Positions 44,013 through 55,850 are shown, counted from the stretch's first letter. The stretch is 64,000 nt of DNA from Bagarius yarrelli (GCA_005784505.1 VCAZ01000003.1:208501-272500), one strand, 5' to 3'. Made by a program: numbers and translations. Notes: a model not told the origin generated them from the sequence alone.

Positions 44013-44707
44013 GTTTAACTATGCTAAAATATAGAGGGTATTGAAGGGTAAAGGGCTAGTGGTTATGCAAGTTTGTCTAAAAAGCAAATATAAAAGAACA
44101 AACTTTTGTGAGGACTGTAAACTTGTTTTTGCACAAATGTCAGATTATTTTTTAAATAAATATTAAAACAGCAGTTTAACACTCTAAATCTTTCAAATAA
44201 TACATCCCACTATTTAACTTGAGCTGAAAACGTATATATAACAGCTGCACATACAGACAAATGAGTACAAAATAATGATTTATTGCCAGCGCACAAGAAA
44301 TACAGAAGTGAATTGTTAATTAAATAAACTGTTAATATTTTGTAGACCATCTAAAAAACATCTAAATTTTTAGGCCTAAAATTTAAAGTGCCATTATGTG
44401 AGGAGATGGAATTACAAGCTTTTAAAATGTAAAATGTAAATACACTCACACACACACACACATCTGCTAGGATTCCTAATGAATGCAATCTGTCATTTCC
44501 TGAAAAAAGCAAAGGCAGAGAATGGCATTTCCAAAGCCTGTCCTTGTCGAGGGATAGTCTTCCGTGCCTTAAACGTCCTGCGTGTCAGCTTAGACTCACG
44601 GAGTAAGTGAACAGAGCCGACTGGCTCAAGGGACCGATTTATCACCATGTTAGAGGAAAGCAGCTTCTCACAAGCTCCTGGATATTCATACACACACACT
44701 GATGAAT
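44013..44707. other. Single-copy stretch
   Basis: AT-rich to 44440, a short (AC)n at 44446-44462, then a complex block at 44470-44700 with no recognised gene. Confidence 0.4.
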
Positions 44708-44721
44708 AAGAGAGGAAGGGT

Positions 44722-44770
<49 letters not shown>

Positions 44771-44815
44771 AGATAAAAAGAGAGAGAGAGAGAGAGAGAG
44801 ATAGAGAAAGAGAGA
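44708..44815. repeat. (GA)n purine tract
   Basis: About 100 bp of nearly pure purine, mainly GAGA, interrupted by TAAGATAAAA. It is followed within 20 bp by a TA tract. Confidence 0.95.
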
Positions 44816-44835
44816 CTAGGACACTAAACTTTGAT

Positions 44836-44846
44836 TATATATATAA

Positions 44847-44908
<62 letters not shown>

Positions 44909-44917
44909 CACACACAC
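44836..44917. repeat. (TA)n plus short (AC)n
   Basis: TA dinucleotides to about 44909, then ACACAC. Apparent Ile/Tyr minus-strand frame is a by-product. Confidence 0.95.
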
Positions 44918-45074
44918 TGTAATACTGTACACGGTGTAAGGCAGTGAAAATGTTGCAGTGTTTGACAGGTTGTTGTTTTAGATATGGAGGTTTGGATGTA
45001 CTTCCATTTTTTATTCATAAGTTTTGTTTTCATAGAAAAATAAGCTGTTCAATACATCAGCAATCTAAAAAACA

Positions 45075-45285
45075 GCTAAAACAGATCCTTCTCCACAGAT
45101 CCTTCTAAACAGATCCCTCTATACAGATCCTTCTATAAAAGATCCTTTTTAAACAGATCTTTCTAAACAGATCCTTCTAAACAGATCCTTCTACACAGAT
45201 CCTTCTAAACAGATTCCTCTAAACAGATCCTTCTATCCAGATTCCTCTAAACAGATCCTTCTATACAGATCCTAAATACTGTTTA
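45075..45285. repeat. 14-bp minisatellite
   Basis: About 14 copies of a unit near CAGATCCTTCTAAA with single-base variants (CCCTCT, TCCTCT, TATA for TAAA). Phase is mostly preserved. Confidence 0.92.
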
Positions 45286-45409
45286 AAGATGATTAAATCT
45301 GTCTCAAATATGAATATATGTCCTTCGTTCCAGTCAGTGTCCTGTCACAGTTACACATTTTTTTGAACCAAACTTGTTGCATAAATTAGAATCATACCTA
45401 AAGATCTCA

Positions 45410-45605
45410 CATTGTTCTCCCCATGTTATTCATTTATGGTTCTCCAGTTTTTTCTACCAGTCCAAAGACGTGTGTTTTAGGTTAATTGACATTTCTGAAT
45501 ATTGACATTTCTGCAGTGTGCCCTGTAATGGGTTGGCAAACCATCGAAATCCTGCCCCTTTTGCCCGAAATTATAGCTCCGTTATTGCCCTGATATTTAA
45601 TAACA
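45410..45605 (+). repeat. HE1/DANA-like SINE, diverged
   Basis: TTGTTCTCCCCATGTTATTC, TTTCTACCAGTCCAAAGACG, TTTTAGGTTAATTGACATTT and GTGTGCCCTGTAATGGGTTG follow the order of the HE1/DANA-like body. The tRNA-like head is missing. Confidence 0.7.
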
Positions 45606-46769
45606 TTAACATCATTTGAGTGAGGAAAAATCACTATTCAAGTCACTTTGTTTTTGTTCTGATAAAGAAATTTTGTTTTTATTTAGATTTTTTTGTTCAG
45701 TGTTCTGTACAGACCGTGTGCTGTATGTGCACAGTGATGTTCCAGTAATGATGATGATGATGATGATGATGATGAGACAGTTCAGGAGCACAGCAGACAC
45801 TTTGACAGCCAGAATTTGACATACGGTATTAGGCGTATGTCCGCTTTGATATATAAGGTAGCCATTAGTTGCCATGATCAAGGCATTTATATACAAAGTA
45901 TTTCTACATCATTTAGGTGAACTAGAGTTCTACCGACTAGCATTTGCAAATATTAGCTTTTTAGACTATTAAAATACAGAACTTACAAACAAATATGTCT
46001 TAAATTCACCAACAGACAGTTTTTTCAATTCATTTTTTTTTTCTCATCTGATCGATTTTCAAGTAAATGATTACACATAATCTTCTGTCTACAAATGTAT
46101 ATTTACAAACAGGGTTGTGGTGTGGCGTATAAACATCTGCGTAATTATTAGCGTAGATATTTAGCTCCTCGCTTTATTGTAGAAACTTTTTACTCACTTC
46201 TCACTTTCTTTCTAGCTCAGTGTAAGATCTCATTAACCTCTAGAGTAATTAATAATGCACACTTCACTAGCTTCCTGCAAGCTTCATTTAGCATGTGTGT
46301 CACCTGCTTTCTCAATCGTTAACATGCGACATGCCGCTCTAGCAACCGCAATGGTTAACAGTCGAGTGCAAAACTCCTGACTACGAGTACACACTCTCCT
46401 ACATAGCTGCATGGCTAATTTAGCATCCGTGTCAATGACTATGATGTTACATACTGCTATATATGCAGCCCCAGTGGTTGAGGTAGTCGAGATCTGATTA
46501 GCTACCCGGGCTTGCTAACCTGATGGCTACACGGTATCTGAATCTAGGTAGCTAATGCATTATAGTCTAATCTACATGTAGTAGGAGTGTAATACAATGG
46601 CACTAATCTTAATCTGCATCTGTTTAACATTCTAAATAGTCGTATATGTATTCAGATTTAAGCCCCCAAAGTGGGTGTGACTTAAATCATATTTTTAATA
46701 GACATGTGAACAAAATTGAGAACAAATGTACCTCGAGTGAATAGTGTTTTGTCGGTCTATACAATGTTT
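45606..46769. other. Single-copy stretch
   Basis: A (GAT)n tract is at 45747-45774. 46130-46560 is complex, non-repetitive and has scattered GCTA words. No gene recognised. Confidence 0.4.
45747..45774. repeat. (ATG)n microsatellite
   Basis: Nine ATG units; encodes a Met or Ile run in small frames, not a gene. Confidence 0.95.
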
Positions 46770-47465
46770 AAATGTAACATGTTTTGTTATATGCTATGTT
46801 ATGCTGTTGTGTTAAATGTTATGATGTTATGTTGTATATCTTGTGTTATATGTTATGTTTTATGTGTTTTATTCTATGTCATATGTTATAATGTTATGTT
46901 TTATATGTTATATGTTGTGTTATATGCCATGTCATATGTTATATGTTATGATGTAATGTTTTATGTTATATTTTATGCCATGTCATATGTTATATGTTAT
47001 GATGTAATGTTTTATGTTATATTTTATGTCATATGGTTTGTTTTATATGTTATGTGCTATACATTGTATGTTGTGTTATATTTTATTTCATGTTATAATA
47101 TGTTTTAAATGTCATAAGCTATATTTTATTTTATGATGTTATCATGTGTTATATGTTATGTGTTATTTGTTATGTTACACGTTGTGTGTTATATGTGCTA
47201 TGTGTTATGTTGTTATAATGTACGTTATGTTGTGATGTGTTATATGTCACGTTACATCTTATGTTATATGTTATGTGACGTTATGTTATATGCGATGTTA
47301 CGTTATATGCCAGGTTATGTATTATATGTTGTGTTAAATGTTATGTGATATTTTGTATTATATGTTATGGTATGTGTTATGTTATATGTTATGTTTTATT
47401 ATATGTTAGGTTATACTGTATATTATGTTTTATTTTATGTTACTATGTGTTAAGTTATAGTGCTT
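46770..47465. repeat. TTATG-type degenerate array, ~700 bp
   Basis: Built almost entirely from ATGTTATG, TTATATG, TATGTTT and TGATGT words on the + strand, with almost no runs of C or A. A 51-bp segment is directly duplicated (starts about 46926 and 46977). Frames of 130 and 71 codons here encode only repeating Met/Leu/Cys/Tyr/Val and are by-products. Confidence 0.9.
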
Positions 47466-48825
47466 AAAAAAGCATATTGCTTGATATATACTACAAATTT
47501 TAACATGAAATAGAATTCATGTTAAAATTAGCTAATTCATATACAGTACAAAAAATAGGGTTGGGATATCTGTGTCGTACAGCAAGAAAATAAGTGAGCA
47601 TCAAAAATGTACAGTCCATCATACAAGGAAAGTTTTCCTAAAATATTAAAATTCTGTCAATGACGGCTGCTTCAACATTACAATGGTTGCGTCTGCAATA
47701 GTCACATCCCAGGATGTGCAGTGGTAAGTGGGGATTTTACTTGAATGCCCAACAGTTTAGAACACGTGATTCATGGATTAATCATTTAGTTCTAATAATC
47801 GAGTGTGAAAGTTATCATTCGTACATTGTTTCAAGGTCTGTTACTGTGTAAATGTTTAAAACCATTGTAGTTTTTCATATTGCAGCATATATCGCAGAAA
47901 AAGAAAAACATAATATCACAATGTACATTTTTTTTTAATATCGTGCAGCTCTACAAACATCATAGATAGTTAGATCTCTGCCGTATGATATATAAAATCA
48001 CAGACAGTAAATCTGGCCTAGGCATATTAGAAATCTACAACCAGCAACACAAGATGAAGTCCAGAAATATAGAATATGTACACATTTTAATTTTTGTTGG
48101 TAGATCCTCCATCAGCACCATGTATGTCTTGATTATATTGTATTTTATGTCTATCACAATGTACTGTAATTTTTTCTGTTGTTTACTGTTGCAGCATTGC
48201 ATCAGACGTTGTTTATTATGCAAGTAAAAAAAAAAAACCTACAAACACCATCCAGGAAAAGTTCACCTCATGTATTTGGCTGTGATGTTATCACAGAGTG
48301 TGTACACACTACCAATCAGGGGGATCAGTATCATTGAGTGTTATGAAATTCAAACCAGTTTCAGTTAAAATGAAATCCAAATAGAAAAGAGAGAGAAGCC
48401 TAATGCAGAACCCTGGACAGCTGCCAGGTGGTGTCCTGCCTGTATTTTCCCTACTAAAGCATGCCAGCGTGTACAGTATGACAAATTACCCTGCGTGAGA
48501 CTTCACACCGCAACCACCTCCCAAATACCAGCCTCCTCCAGATGGGTCCAATTAAGCTATTAGCCAATGAGAGGTGCCTGATGACTCCATTAGGAACCAT
48601 TCAGAGTTTAAATTAACAGAGGAAGTCAACAGAACCTCACCGTCCCAATCTGTCTGCATTTATTTGTGTACCGACTCCTAGAAGCGGGACCTCGAAACGC
48701 TAACCCATAGGTGAATAACCAGCTCGAAGAAAGAAAAGAGAACAAAGAGCCGAAAGGTTGTGCACGGTGAGGCAGGATGATAATTTAGAGTGAAATACGT
48801 AGAGATGAGATCTGGAGTGACTTCA
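47466..48825. other. Single-copy stretch, possible regulatory DNA
   Basis: 48420-48770 is complex and GC-balanced (CAGCTGCCAGGTGGTGTCCT, AATTAAGCTATTAGCCAATG), the best conserved-element candidate here. The remainder is AT-rich and unremarkable. Confidence 0.35.
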
Positions 48826-48849
48826 TGTACTCTCTCTCTCTCTCTCTCC
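48826..48849. repeat. (CT)n microsatellite
   Basis: Short CT run. Confidence 0.9.
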
Positions 48850-49796
48850 TGGGTCCTGTTTATCTGCCATCAGCTCAGCTGTCCCATATATTTAAGCAGA
48901 GTCAATGCAATTCAGTGCCGCCATCACTCACAGGCAGGTCCCCCAGTTCTGTTACTGAAAACCTGGCTCCAAGAATCATAAGTACTAACACTGCTCTGCA
49001 TGACGGTAAATAGTACAGGAAATAAAAAATAAACTGCAATGATTTATTATCTAAAAGAAAAGCCAATAATTTAAAACGCTGAAAATGCAATATGATAAGG
49101 GTTAAGTTTTAGAGTTTATTATATTGTATAGGTGACTATACAGCCGGAATGCTGTGTGTCTTGCTGATATTGTATATATATAGTATAAATATTTATATAC
49201 CACTCTCCAGGTTATAGCGATGTCGCAAATGCAACAATGAATTTTGCCAATTTCTGTGCAGCATGGCAGTGCATTTTTATCCAAACACTGCAACTTTTTT
49301 TGCAAATATGGCCAATCGTTGTCATTCCCCAAACAAAATGTGACCTGTAAAACACCAAACATGCAGACATGTGCAATTCTAATGTTTGATATTTACTAAT
49401 GAAAATTACTGCAATTTTTTCTGCTCAATAAATACATTACCAAAGTAAGAATACAAAAAATAAATAAAATCAACATAGTTTAAATGTTGAAATGTGCTTC
49501 TTACAATGTGGTTTTTTAGAAACTGCTAGAGAAAAAGCCACAAAAATAGTACAGAAATGTAAATAAACACAACAAATGAAAAAAATTAATTTAGAATATT
49601 ATAACCAGGAGTTTAAATTAACAAAATCAACAGAACCTCAATGATTCAATGTCTATTTATTTTTGTGACAGTTTTTTAGAGCGGACCTTAAACTGCTAAC
49701 TCATAGGTGAATAACGAGCTTAAAGAAGGAAAAAAAACCAGAAAGTTAAAACCAAACATAATAAATGTTGATATTTAATTTAGAATTATCCCCAGT
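48850..49796. other. Single-copy stretch, AT-rich
   Basis: No gene or repeat recognised. Phrases near 49605-49730 (AGTTTAAATTAACAAAATCA, TCAACAGAACCTCAATGATT, GCTAACTCATAGGTGAATAA) repeat in the same order those at 48606-48720, so part of the 48.6 kb block appears duplicated about 1 kb downstream in diverged form. Confidence 0.5.
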
Positions 49797-49905
49797 GAGT
49801 GGGCCTGGAGCAACAGTAGCAAAGAAAAACTCCCTGAGGTAACAATAGAGAGAAACCTTGAGAGAAGACTCAAATTGAAATCTATCCTTTTATGGGGGTC
49901 ACTGG
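49797..49905 (-). repeat. LINE-like 3'-end fragment (Rex/CR1-like?)
   Basis: Reverse orientation: AGCAACAGTAGCAAAGAAAA, ACTCCCTGAGGTAACAATAG, AGAAACCTTGAGAGAAGACT and TCTATCCTTTTATGGGGGTC. Related to 15128-15245. Confidence 0.65.
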
Positions 49906-52900
49906 AGTGTGTTGTTATAGACATCCCATCTACAGATTTAAACAGAATGTTTATCAGAAGCAATTTTTTGTCATTTTTTTAAGTTTATTACAAGTTTATT
50001 ACAAGTTTATTACAGGTTTATTACAGGTTTAACACAAAAAAACCACCACAAAAAAATTTGCCAATAGGACATCTGTTTTTTCAAAAATCCATGCTGTTCG
50101 TTGGGTTTGAAGCTTACTGGTTTATTTAGATGAGGATGGGTGCCACAGTTCTAGGAGCTCTGCCAACCCCATGCGGCTAATAGCCTTGCAACTGTCAAGT
50201 GGAAGTAGAACCAGAGAGAGCTCCAGCACTGGTCTAGACAGTTTTTCCTTGTGGAAACGAGGGAGGTACTGCTATTTGGATGTTGCACAGTGAGAGCTCA
50301 CTGACTTCCACCTGTGTCTTCCTGCATTTCTGACAATGCACTCACTATCAGGTGCCATTGGACAGGCTACTACAGGAATCTTGTTTTTCAGCACATTTTT
50401 TTTTTTACTCCGCTGACTAAGAAACACAGTGGCACCAATAACGAATGAGGCCCTTAATGAGGCACCGCAGCTGTGTAGCTGCTCTACTTTCAGCTTTCAC
50501 CAATCCAGCCAATTCGTCTCACTCTCAACCTTAAACCGGAAAGCATCTTGGTACTTCTAAATGCGTGGATGTATTCAAACATGTACATGTTTAATGGACA
50601 TGAAGAACAGGTTTTACAAACACAGTGTGTCAGCACGGCCTAAAACATCTGTTTTCTCAGACTGGAATGTGGTTCGGGAATTCCTTTTTTACACTGACAC
50701 ACTGAATCATTTCCAAACTGTAGCATTAAGTTAATGGATTTATAATAAAACAGATACATTCTATCTCTTAAAAATAGATAAAAGTTTGGGGGGAGGGGCT
50801 CTAGACGAAAATCTGTATGTTTACTAATTAAGCCTGACATTATTTCACAGCAGCACTACAGGTAGCACAAAGAGTACACGGGTTTGTGTAGCTGAAACAG
50901 CAGGGTCATCCTAATTTGCTTGCTACTAGCTGCCAAAGATTGTACTCATCAACCTCAAGCTGAGAAACCTCAGCCAAGCTGAAGTTTAATCCGAACTAGT
51001 TAAAATCCTCCATGATACACTTCCCCTTACTTTGATGTACATTTAATAAACAAAAATAAATGCAAATTATTTTTGGATAGACATCACCTTTAAACCCTAG
51101 ACCTTGATGCATTGGTAACCTTAGACTATTGTCTTTAGATGGTAGTCATCTTTTTGTAATTGTGATCACTGGACTTTTAGATGCCTTATTATCATATTTA
51201 AGGTTCTAACCTTATAAACTAAGTCAGGCAAAAAGGTCTCATCTAAAAGATCTGATCAGATGGATCTAACCCTGCCATGAAATGTTAAAAATAAGTCGCA
51301 ACTCCATTTTACATGCCATCACCTGTCTTTACAACCTTTCTTTGCTTCCTCTTTACTTTTCTGCCTCTTCGCTCCATCTATCATCCTGTCCCTTTTCAAA
51401 CTAGGACAGCAAGTCACTTCACCACTTAACCCCTCTTTCCCTCCTCCTTTTTCTCTCCCTACTCTTGGCATCCATCTTCCGAATGCACCTACTGAAAGTC
51501 TCGGTCTCCCCCGAAGTCAGGCATCGCCTTGAGGAATCAGCCGTAGATAACCTCAGCTGATGACCCAGTGTGAAGGACGTCATGTATGTAACACTCCCTA
51601 GCATGCCCCTTTACCCGTCTGTAACCATCACATTTATCATCTCATGTCTCTTTCTAAATGGCAATGCTCCAGTTATCCTTATTCGTCCCTTGGGGTCCTC
51701 TGTGGTATACATCTGTACCTTCTATTCTTCTCAAGCCAGATTCGGGAACAAGGGAAAAGTTGCATGGTTAATCTGGTCACAATCAATTCCTCCAGGATTC
51801 CTGCAGAATCTGTCAGAGATAGAGAATTGGCAAATTACAGGAAGGCACAGCATGTCCCTTTGGCTCCAGAGACAATAGGCAACACACAAGAATGATGGTT
51901 GATAGATCGTTGACAATAAAACAAAAGGATTGTTGTCAGAGGCTCAATTAAATCACCGGTGACAGGGGCACATGTGGGGCCAGATCCACCATGCGCCACT
52001 TGACTCCTTTCATTAGCGTGCACTGGGAGCAGAAAGACTGGTAGTATGTACGTATATTTATAGTTTGATTACCAGCCGGAGAGTGGCATCCTGCAAAGCT
52101 GCCTGAAGCTTCGTGATCTTGCCAAATAGAATCAGAAACATAAAAAGAAGTGACAAGCACTCAGGGGTATTTGTGTTTTTACAGGAAGAAACAAAATAAA
52201 CTGCAGAACAAAACAGCATTTCTGGGACTTTAGACGACAGGAATTGGATCTAGTCGTCCTTTTTGTCCAGAAAGAGAAGTATAAACACAGAATTGGTAAT
52301 GTATCAACCTTAAAGAGCAATAGCCATTAAGAAACATGTCCAGACAACAATAATCGACAAATTAAGTCTTTGGCTGAATGGTTAGTGCCTGAGGCTAGCC
52401 AATACAAACAAAAAAAAACCCACCTCGCTGTTAAAAAACCCTTAGTGTCTAAAGGGCAGAGGGATAAATGATGAGTGGCTCTTGGCAAGGGTAGAGGGCT
52501 GTACTTTTTTGACCCAAGAGCTGTGCTAACGTTTGAGCTGATATACTTCAATAAAGGTTGACAGCTGAAGAAGGAAGCAGTGGTGTATAAAAGATGTGTA
52601 AAATTAGGGGCTTAGTAACTAGCCTGCCAATTGTCAGACTAATTAAAAAATTGCTAATTATAACACGCTTTACTTCCAATAATCATTGGGCTATAAAGTC
52701 CTGGCTGTCAGGTGTAAACAAGGCGTGTGACTGCAGTGGGGGAAAATCAATGGACATCTGTTCATTTATCTCAGGCAAGGAACCAAATTGAAAATGGATT
52801 GCCCAATGCACCACAAATCTGCATTGTGATAAAGAAGCAATAAATTGCAACACCTGCTTAGTAAACGATAATTACCATTCAGGCAGCAGACCCCATGGCC

Positions 52901-53464
52901 CTGTGCGTACTGCCAATGAAGAATCAAATTGCAATCTCTCTCTGCTTTGGAAGACTGTAAGCCAGGAGAATTTGTAGGCGCAGTAGAGAAAGGGCAGAGC
53001 AGGATGTCTTCAATCACCTCGGTGAAATTCTTCAGGTGGTGAACTGGGTTCTTCATTATGGAACACTAATGAGTCAAAATGAGACAATAAATCCATTCTG
53101 CCGCCTCCCCGGCTGTGGAGTCTCTGACCTAATGATATTACATTTTAGTCTTTCAGCAGAGGGCCAATCGGTGCGTCCCCTGACATGCTCCTGAAGATTG
53201 CTCTAAATTGACAGCAGGATGCATCAGGGCAGATGCACCAGAGCTCAAATTCACTATGCTGCTTCTAAATAACTGACAAACCAGTAGATAGACTTTTTTT
53301 TTTCATTTTAGGTTTGTATTTTTACCCAGAATACTTCACACTGGTTACTTGTATAAGTTGATATTTTCAGCTGAAAATGAGCCTTCTGGGAATTTTGTTA
53401 TAGCAAATCTGAACTCATTCTGCATTTGTCTATAAAATTAAATGATCCGTGTCCTATCCATTGC
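49906..53464. other. Longest mostly single-copy stretch, 3.5 kb
   Basis: An 11-bp unit (ACAAGTTTATT and variants) repeats about four times at 49982-50030. 52570-53260 is complex (GATAATTACCATTCAGGCAG, AATTGCAATCTCTCTCTGC) and contains frames of about 60-100 codons on both strands, none with a known domain. 51570-51878 holds a 102-codon frame without recognisable features. No repeat family is evident, so this is where a conserved regulatory element or a missed exon would most plausibly lie. Confidence 0.35.
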
Positions 53465-53489
53465 AAAAAAAAAAAAAAAAAAAAAAAAA
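53465..53489. repeat. Poly-A tract
   Basis: A run of 25 A. No LINE or SINE body is recognisable upstream, so its origin is unclear. Confidence 0.95.
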
Positions 53490-54084
53490 GCTTAATTCAT
53501 GACTAAAATGTGATAAATTAATTTTGGATTTAATCTTACTGTAGAAAAATACAAGTTTCTATAAAATGTACTGATTTTATAGAAACTGTACTAGCATATT
53601 ATTTTTATGGTAATAATTATTTTACATGGAAGACATTTCTACAAAACTATCATTTTCAAAGATTAAAATTATGATTAAAATTGAAAAAAATTAAAGATAA
53701 GATATTGAACTAAGAAATGACATATAATCTTTTTTTAAGGGTAAAAATTCATATTTTTAGAGAAAAACTGTTTAGAACTGCTGTAGGGTAAGTATTTACC
53801 CTGTCTCTCAACATAATGATAAAATAAAAAATTATAATAATTAAAAAAAGAACACTGATATGAAAATAAATCCATTCTTTGTTTTTACTACAGACCATAT
53901 TACACCATAATGTGGCTGATGAACAGCACATGCCAACATGTTTTATTCCTTACATTACAAGTAGAATTACTGACACTTTATTCCATTACTTTTAAGTTTT
54001 ACTTTTGAGTTTATCTTACATTTACATTTATCTAATGTAATAGATCATTCATATGATCATTCATATTTATGATAGATTATTTAT
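53490..54084. other. AT-rich gap
   Basis: Very AT-rich; no gene or repeat recognised. Confidence 0.45.
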
Positions 54085-54775
54085 ACTCTTTACACCTGCA
54101 TCCAAAATTGCATACTTCCCTAAAATATAGTATGGAAAAACAGTATGTGAGGCGTGCTGTATATCCGGATTCAAAAATCAGTGGATGATCTACTACTTCT
54201 GCCTGGATTTTAAAGTATGCATACGGTGGACACTTTATTATCCCATGATCCCCAGGGAGAGACGACTCATCAGATTAAGAAATGCCAAAAAGTATTGAAC
54301 ATTTCAAGTGCTTAAAGTAGCTTTAGTTTACTTTAAACTTTTGGTTTAATTGCACATGTTTATCATCATATATTAGCAAACTTTTTCTGATGAGGTATGT
54401 CAAGTAACAATATCAACATTGAGGATGTTATACGCCAAAATTTCATTTATACTACCTGCAATCATACTTTACAGAAGATACGTTATTAGCAGTCAAAAAT
54501 ATACTACATACTCAAGTAGTATGGGACAATAGTGGCTCGAATGATTATGGCGCTAAGTTGTCGATTAGAAGACCAGGGAGTCCAGGCTTGGGTCCACTGT
54601 TGGGTCCTTAAGAAAGACCCTTAAACCTTCCTCCTCCAGGTGCTCTGTATCTTAGCTGATTCTGCGTTCTGACTGTAACTTTCTACACTGGGATATGTAA
54701 AGATTCAAATTTCATGTTTATGTGACAAATAAAGACATTTATATTAGTATGCGATTTTGGACACAGCTACTGTCT
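54085..54775. mobile_element. MITE-like region (AGTATG family) with SINE inside
   Basis: Left part has ACCTGCATCCAAAATTGCAT, ACTTCCCTAAAATATAGTAT and AAGTATGCATACGGTGG. The right end has TAGTATGCGATTTTGGACAC, roughly complementary to the start. A SINE-like copy of the second family (54525-54742) interrupts it after ACTCAAGTAGTATG. No transposase, so probably non-autonomous; family uncertain. Confidence 0.6.
54525..54742 (+). repeat. SINE-like repeat, second family
   Basis: TAGTGGCTCGAATGATTATG, GAAGACCAGGGAGTCCAGGC, CCACTGTTGGGTCCTTAAGA, CTCCAGGTGCTCTGTATC, TTCTGACTGTAACTTTCTAC, GATATGTAAAGATTCAAATT and TTTATGTGACAAATAAAGAC. Head and tail are both visible, making this the reference copy for the family in this window. 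Confidence 0.78.
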
Positions 54776-54939
54776 CTACCAAGAAATAAAAAAAAAAATA
54801 GGGGGGAAAAACTAAACTATATGGTTGGTTATACTGGTAAAGGTTTTAGGGCTGTGTTTATTTCATGGTTTGGCTAGTTTGAACTATCCAGCTGTGGACG
54901 GATGCGACAACAAATTGCATTAGATTTTGCTGTATCTTT
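54776..54939. other. Short single-copy gap
   Basis: Mixed sequence; nothing identified. Confidence 0.4.
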
Positions 54940-55130
54940 CAGAAGTGGTGGCTCATGGTTAAAGTGTTGGACTACCAACCCGAAGATTGTGCTTTCAATT
55001 TCTAGTTCCACCAAGCTACCACTGTTGGGCCCCTGAGCAAGGCCCTTAACCCCTAATTGCTCAGTTGTATAAATAAGATAAATGTAAGTTGCTCTGGATA
55101 AGGACGTCTGCCAAATGCTGTAAATGTTTC
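54940..55130 (+). repeat. tRNA-derived SINE, full length
   Basis: The cleanest forward copy, about 190 bp: AGAAGTGGTGGCTCATGGTT, TGTTGGACTACCAACCCGAA, CTACCACTGTTGGGCCCCTG, AGCAAGGCCCTTAACCCCTA, TAAGTTGCTCTGGATAAGGA and CGTCTGCCAAATGCTGTAAA. Useful as the family reference. Confidence 0.92.
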
Positions 55131-55157
55131 ATATAAATAAAGTATCTCTTGCTGTTG

Positions 55158-55202
55158 CTCTCTCTCTCCCTCTCTCCCTCTCTCCCTCTCTCTTTCTCTC
55201 TC
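55158..55202. repeat. (CT)n tract
   Basis: CT with CCCTCT interruptions; apparent Arg/Glu minus-strand frames are by-products. Confidence 0.92.
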
Positions 55203-55805
55203 AGTCCAAAAAAACCAAAAAGACACAAATGTAATATCTGTAATAAAGCGATAGCGCAAGAGCGAAGACAGACCGGCTTTAAGTAATAGATCATTACAGC
55301 TTTTCCTCTCCCATTTCTGAGGCCTCCATCTTTGTATGCGAATACACAAATCCGGGCAGCGGGGTCATAAAACCTTAAACATTTTACTCTTAATATTTCC
55401 AGCTGCCATTCATCTCCAACTTCTGAAATACATGATTTAGCATTTAGTAACATCTGACAAGCTTGTAATCTTAATGATCATTCAGATCATTCAGATGTGG
55501 GACATGAAAAGCCATTAAGAGTCGGCGAGATTGCTTGTGAAAGGAAAATATGCAACAAAATTAAAGACATCATTCACGATTAGACAAGAATATTACAAAA
55601 CTTACATCATGTCTCCTTAATCTCAGTGAATCACACAAGATTTGCGGGCTTGTCGAGAGGGCTGCAATGCGAGGTACACACACAAACATCATCAGAGCCC
55701 AGCCACGGGTGTGAATTGTGCTCCTGTCATAAGCCTTTCTTGAAGACACTTAAACAACAAGCAGACGTAGATTAGTCACGTTAGGAGCTCCATCTGCCAT
55801 ACAGA

Positions 55806-55810
<5 letters not shown>
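55203..55810. other. Single-copy stretch, possible regulatory DNA
   Basis: Non-repetitive, complex sequence with words such as TTAATGATCATTCAGATCAT, CAAGCTTGTAATC and CACGATTAGACAAGAATATT. Its appearance is like vertebrate conserved enhancers, but conservation cannot be seen here. No coding signal. Confidence 0.35.

Positions 55811-55850
<40 letters not shown>
55811..55850. repeat. (CT)n microsatellite
   Basis: CT run of about 15 units, then TATCTTTCTC. Confidence 0.95.

Noticed and set aside
45075..45285. CRISPR-like array
   Set aside because: Simple 14-bp minisatellite with no spacers.
46716..47108. 130-codon frame that looks like a membrane protein
   Set aside because: The hydrophobic Met/Leu/Cys/Tyr/Val pattern comes from the TTATG array and is repeat-encoded.
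53465..53489. Poly-A tail of a retroposed gene
   Set aside because: No processed-gene or LINE/SINE sequence is recognisable upstream on either strand.
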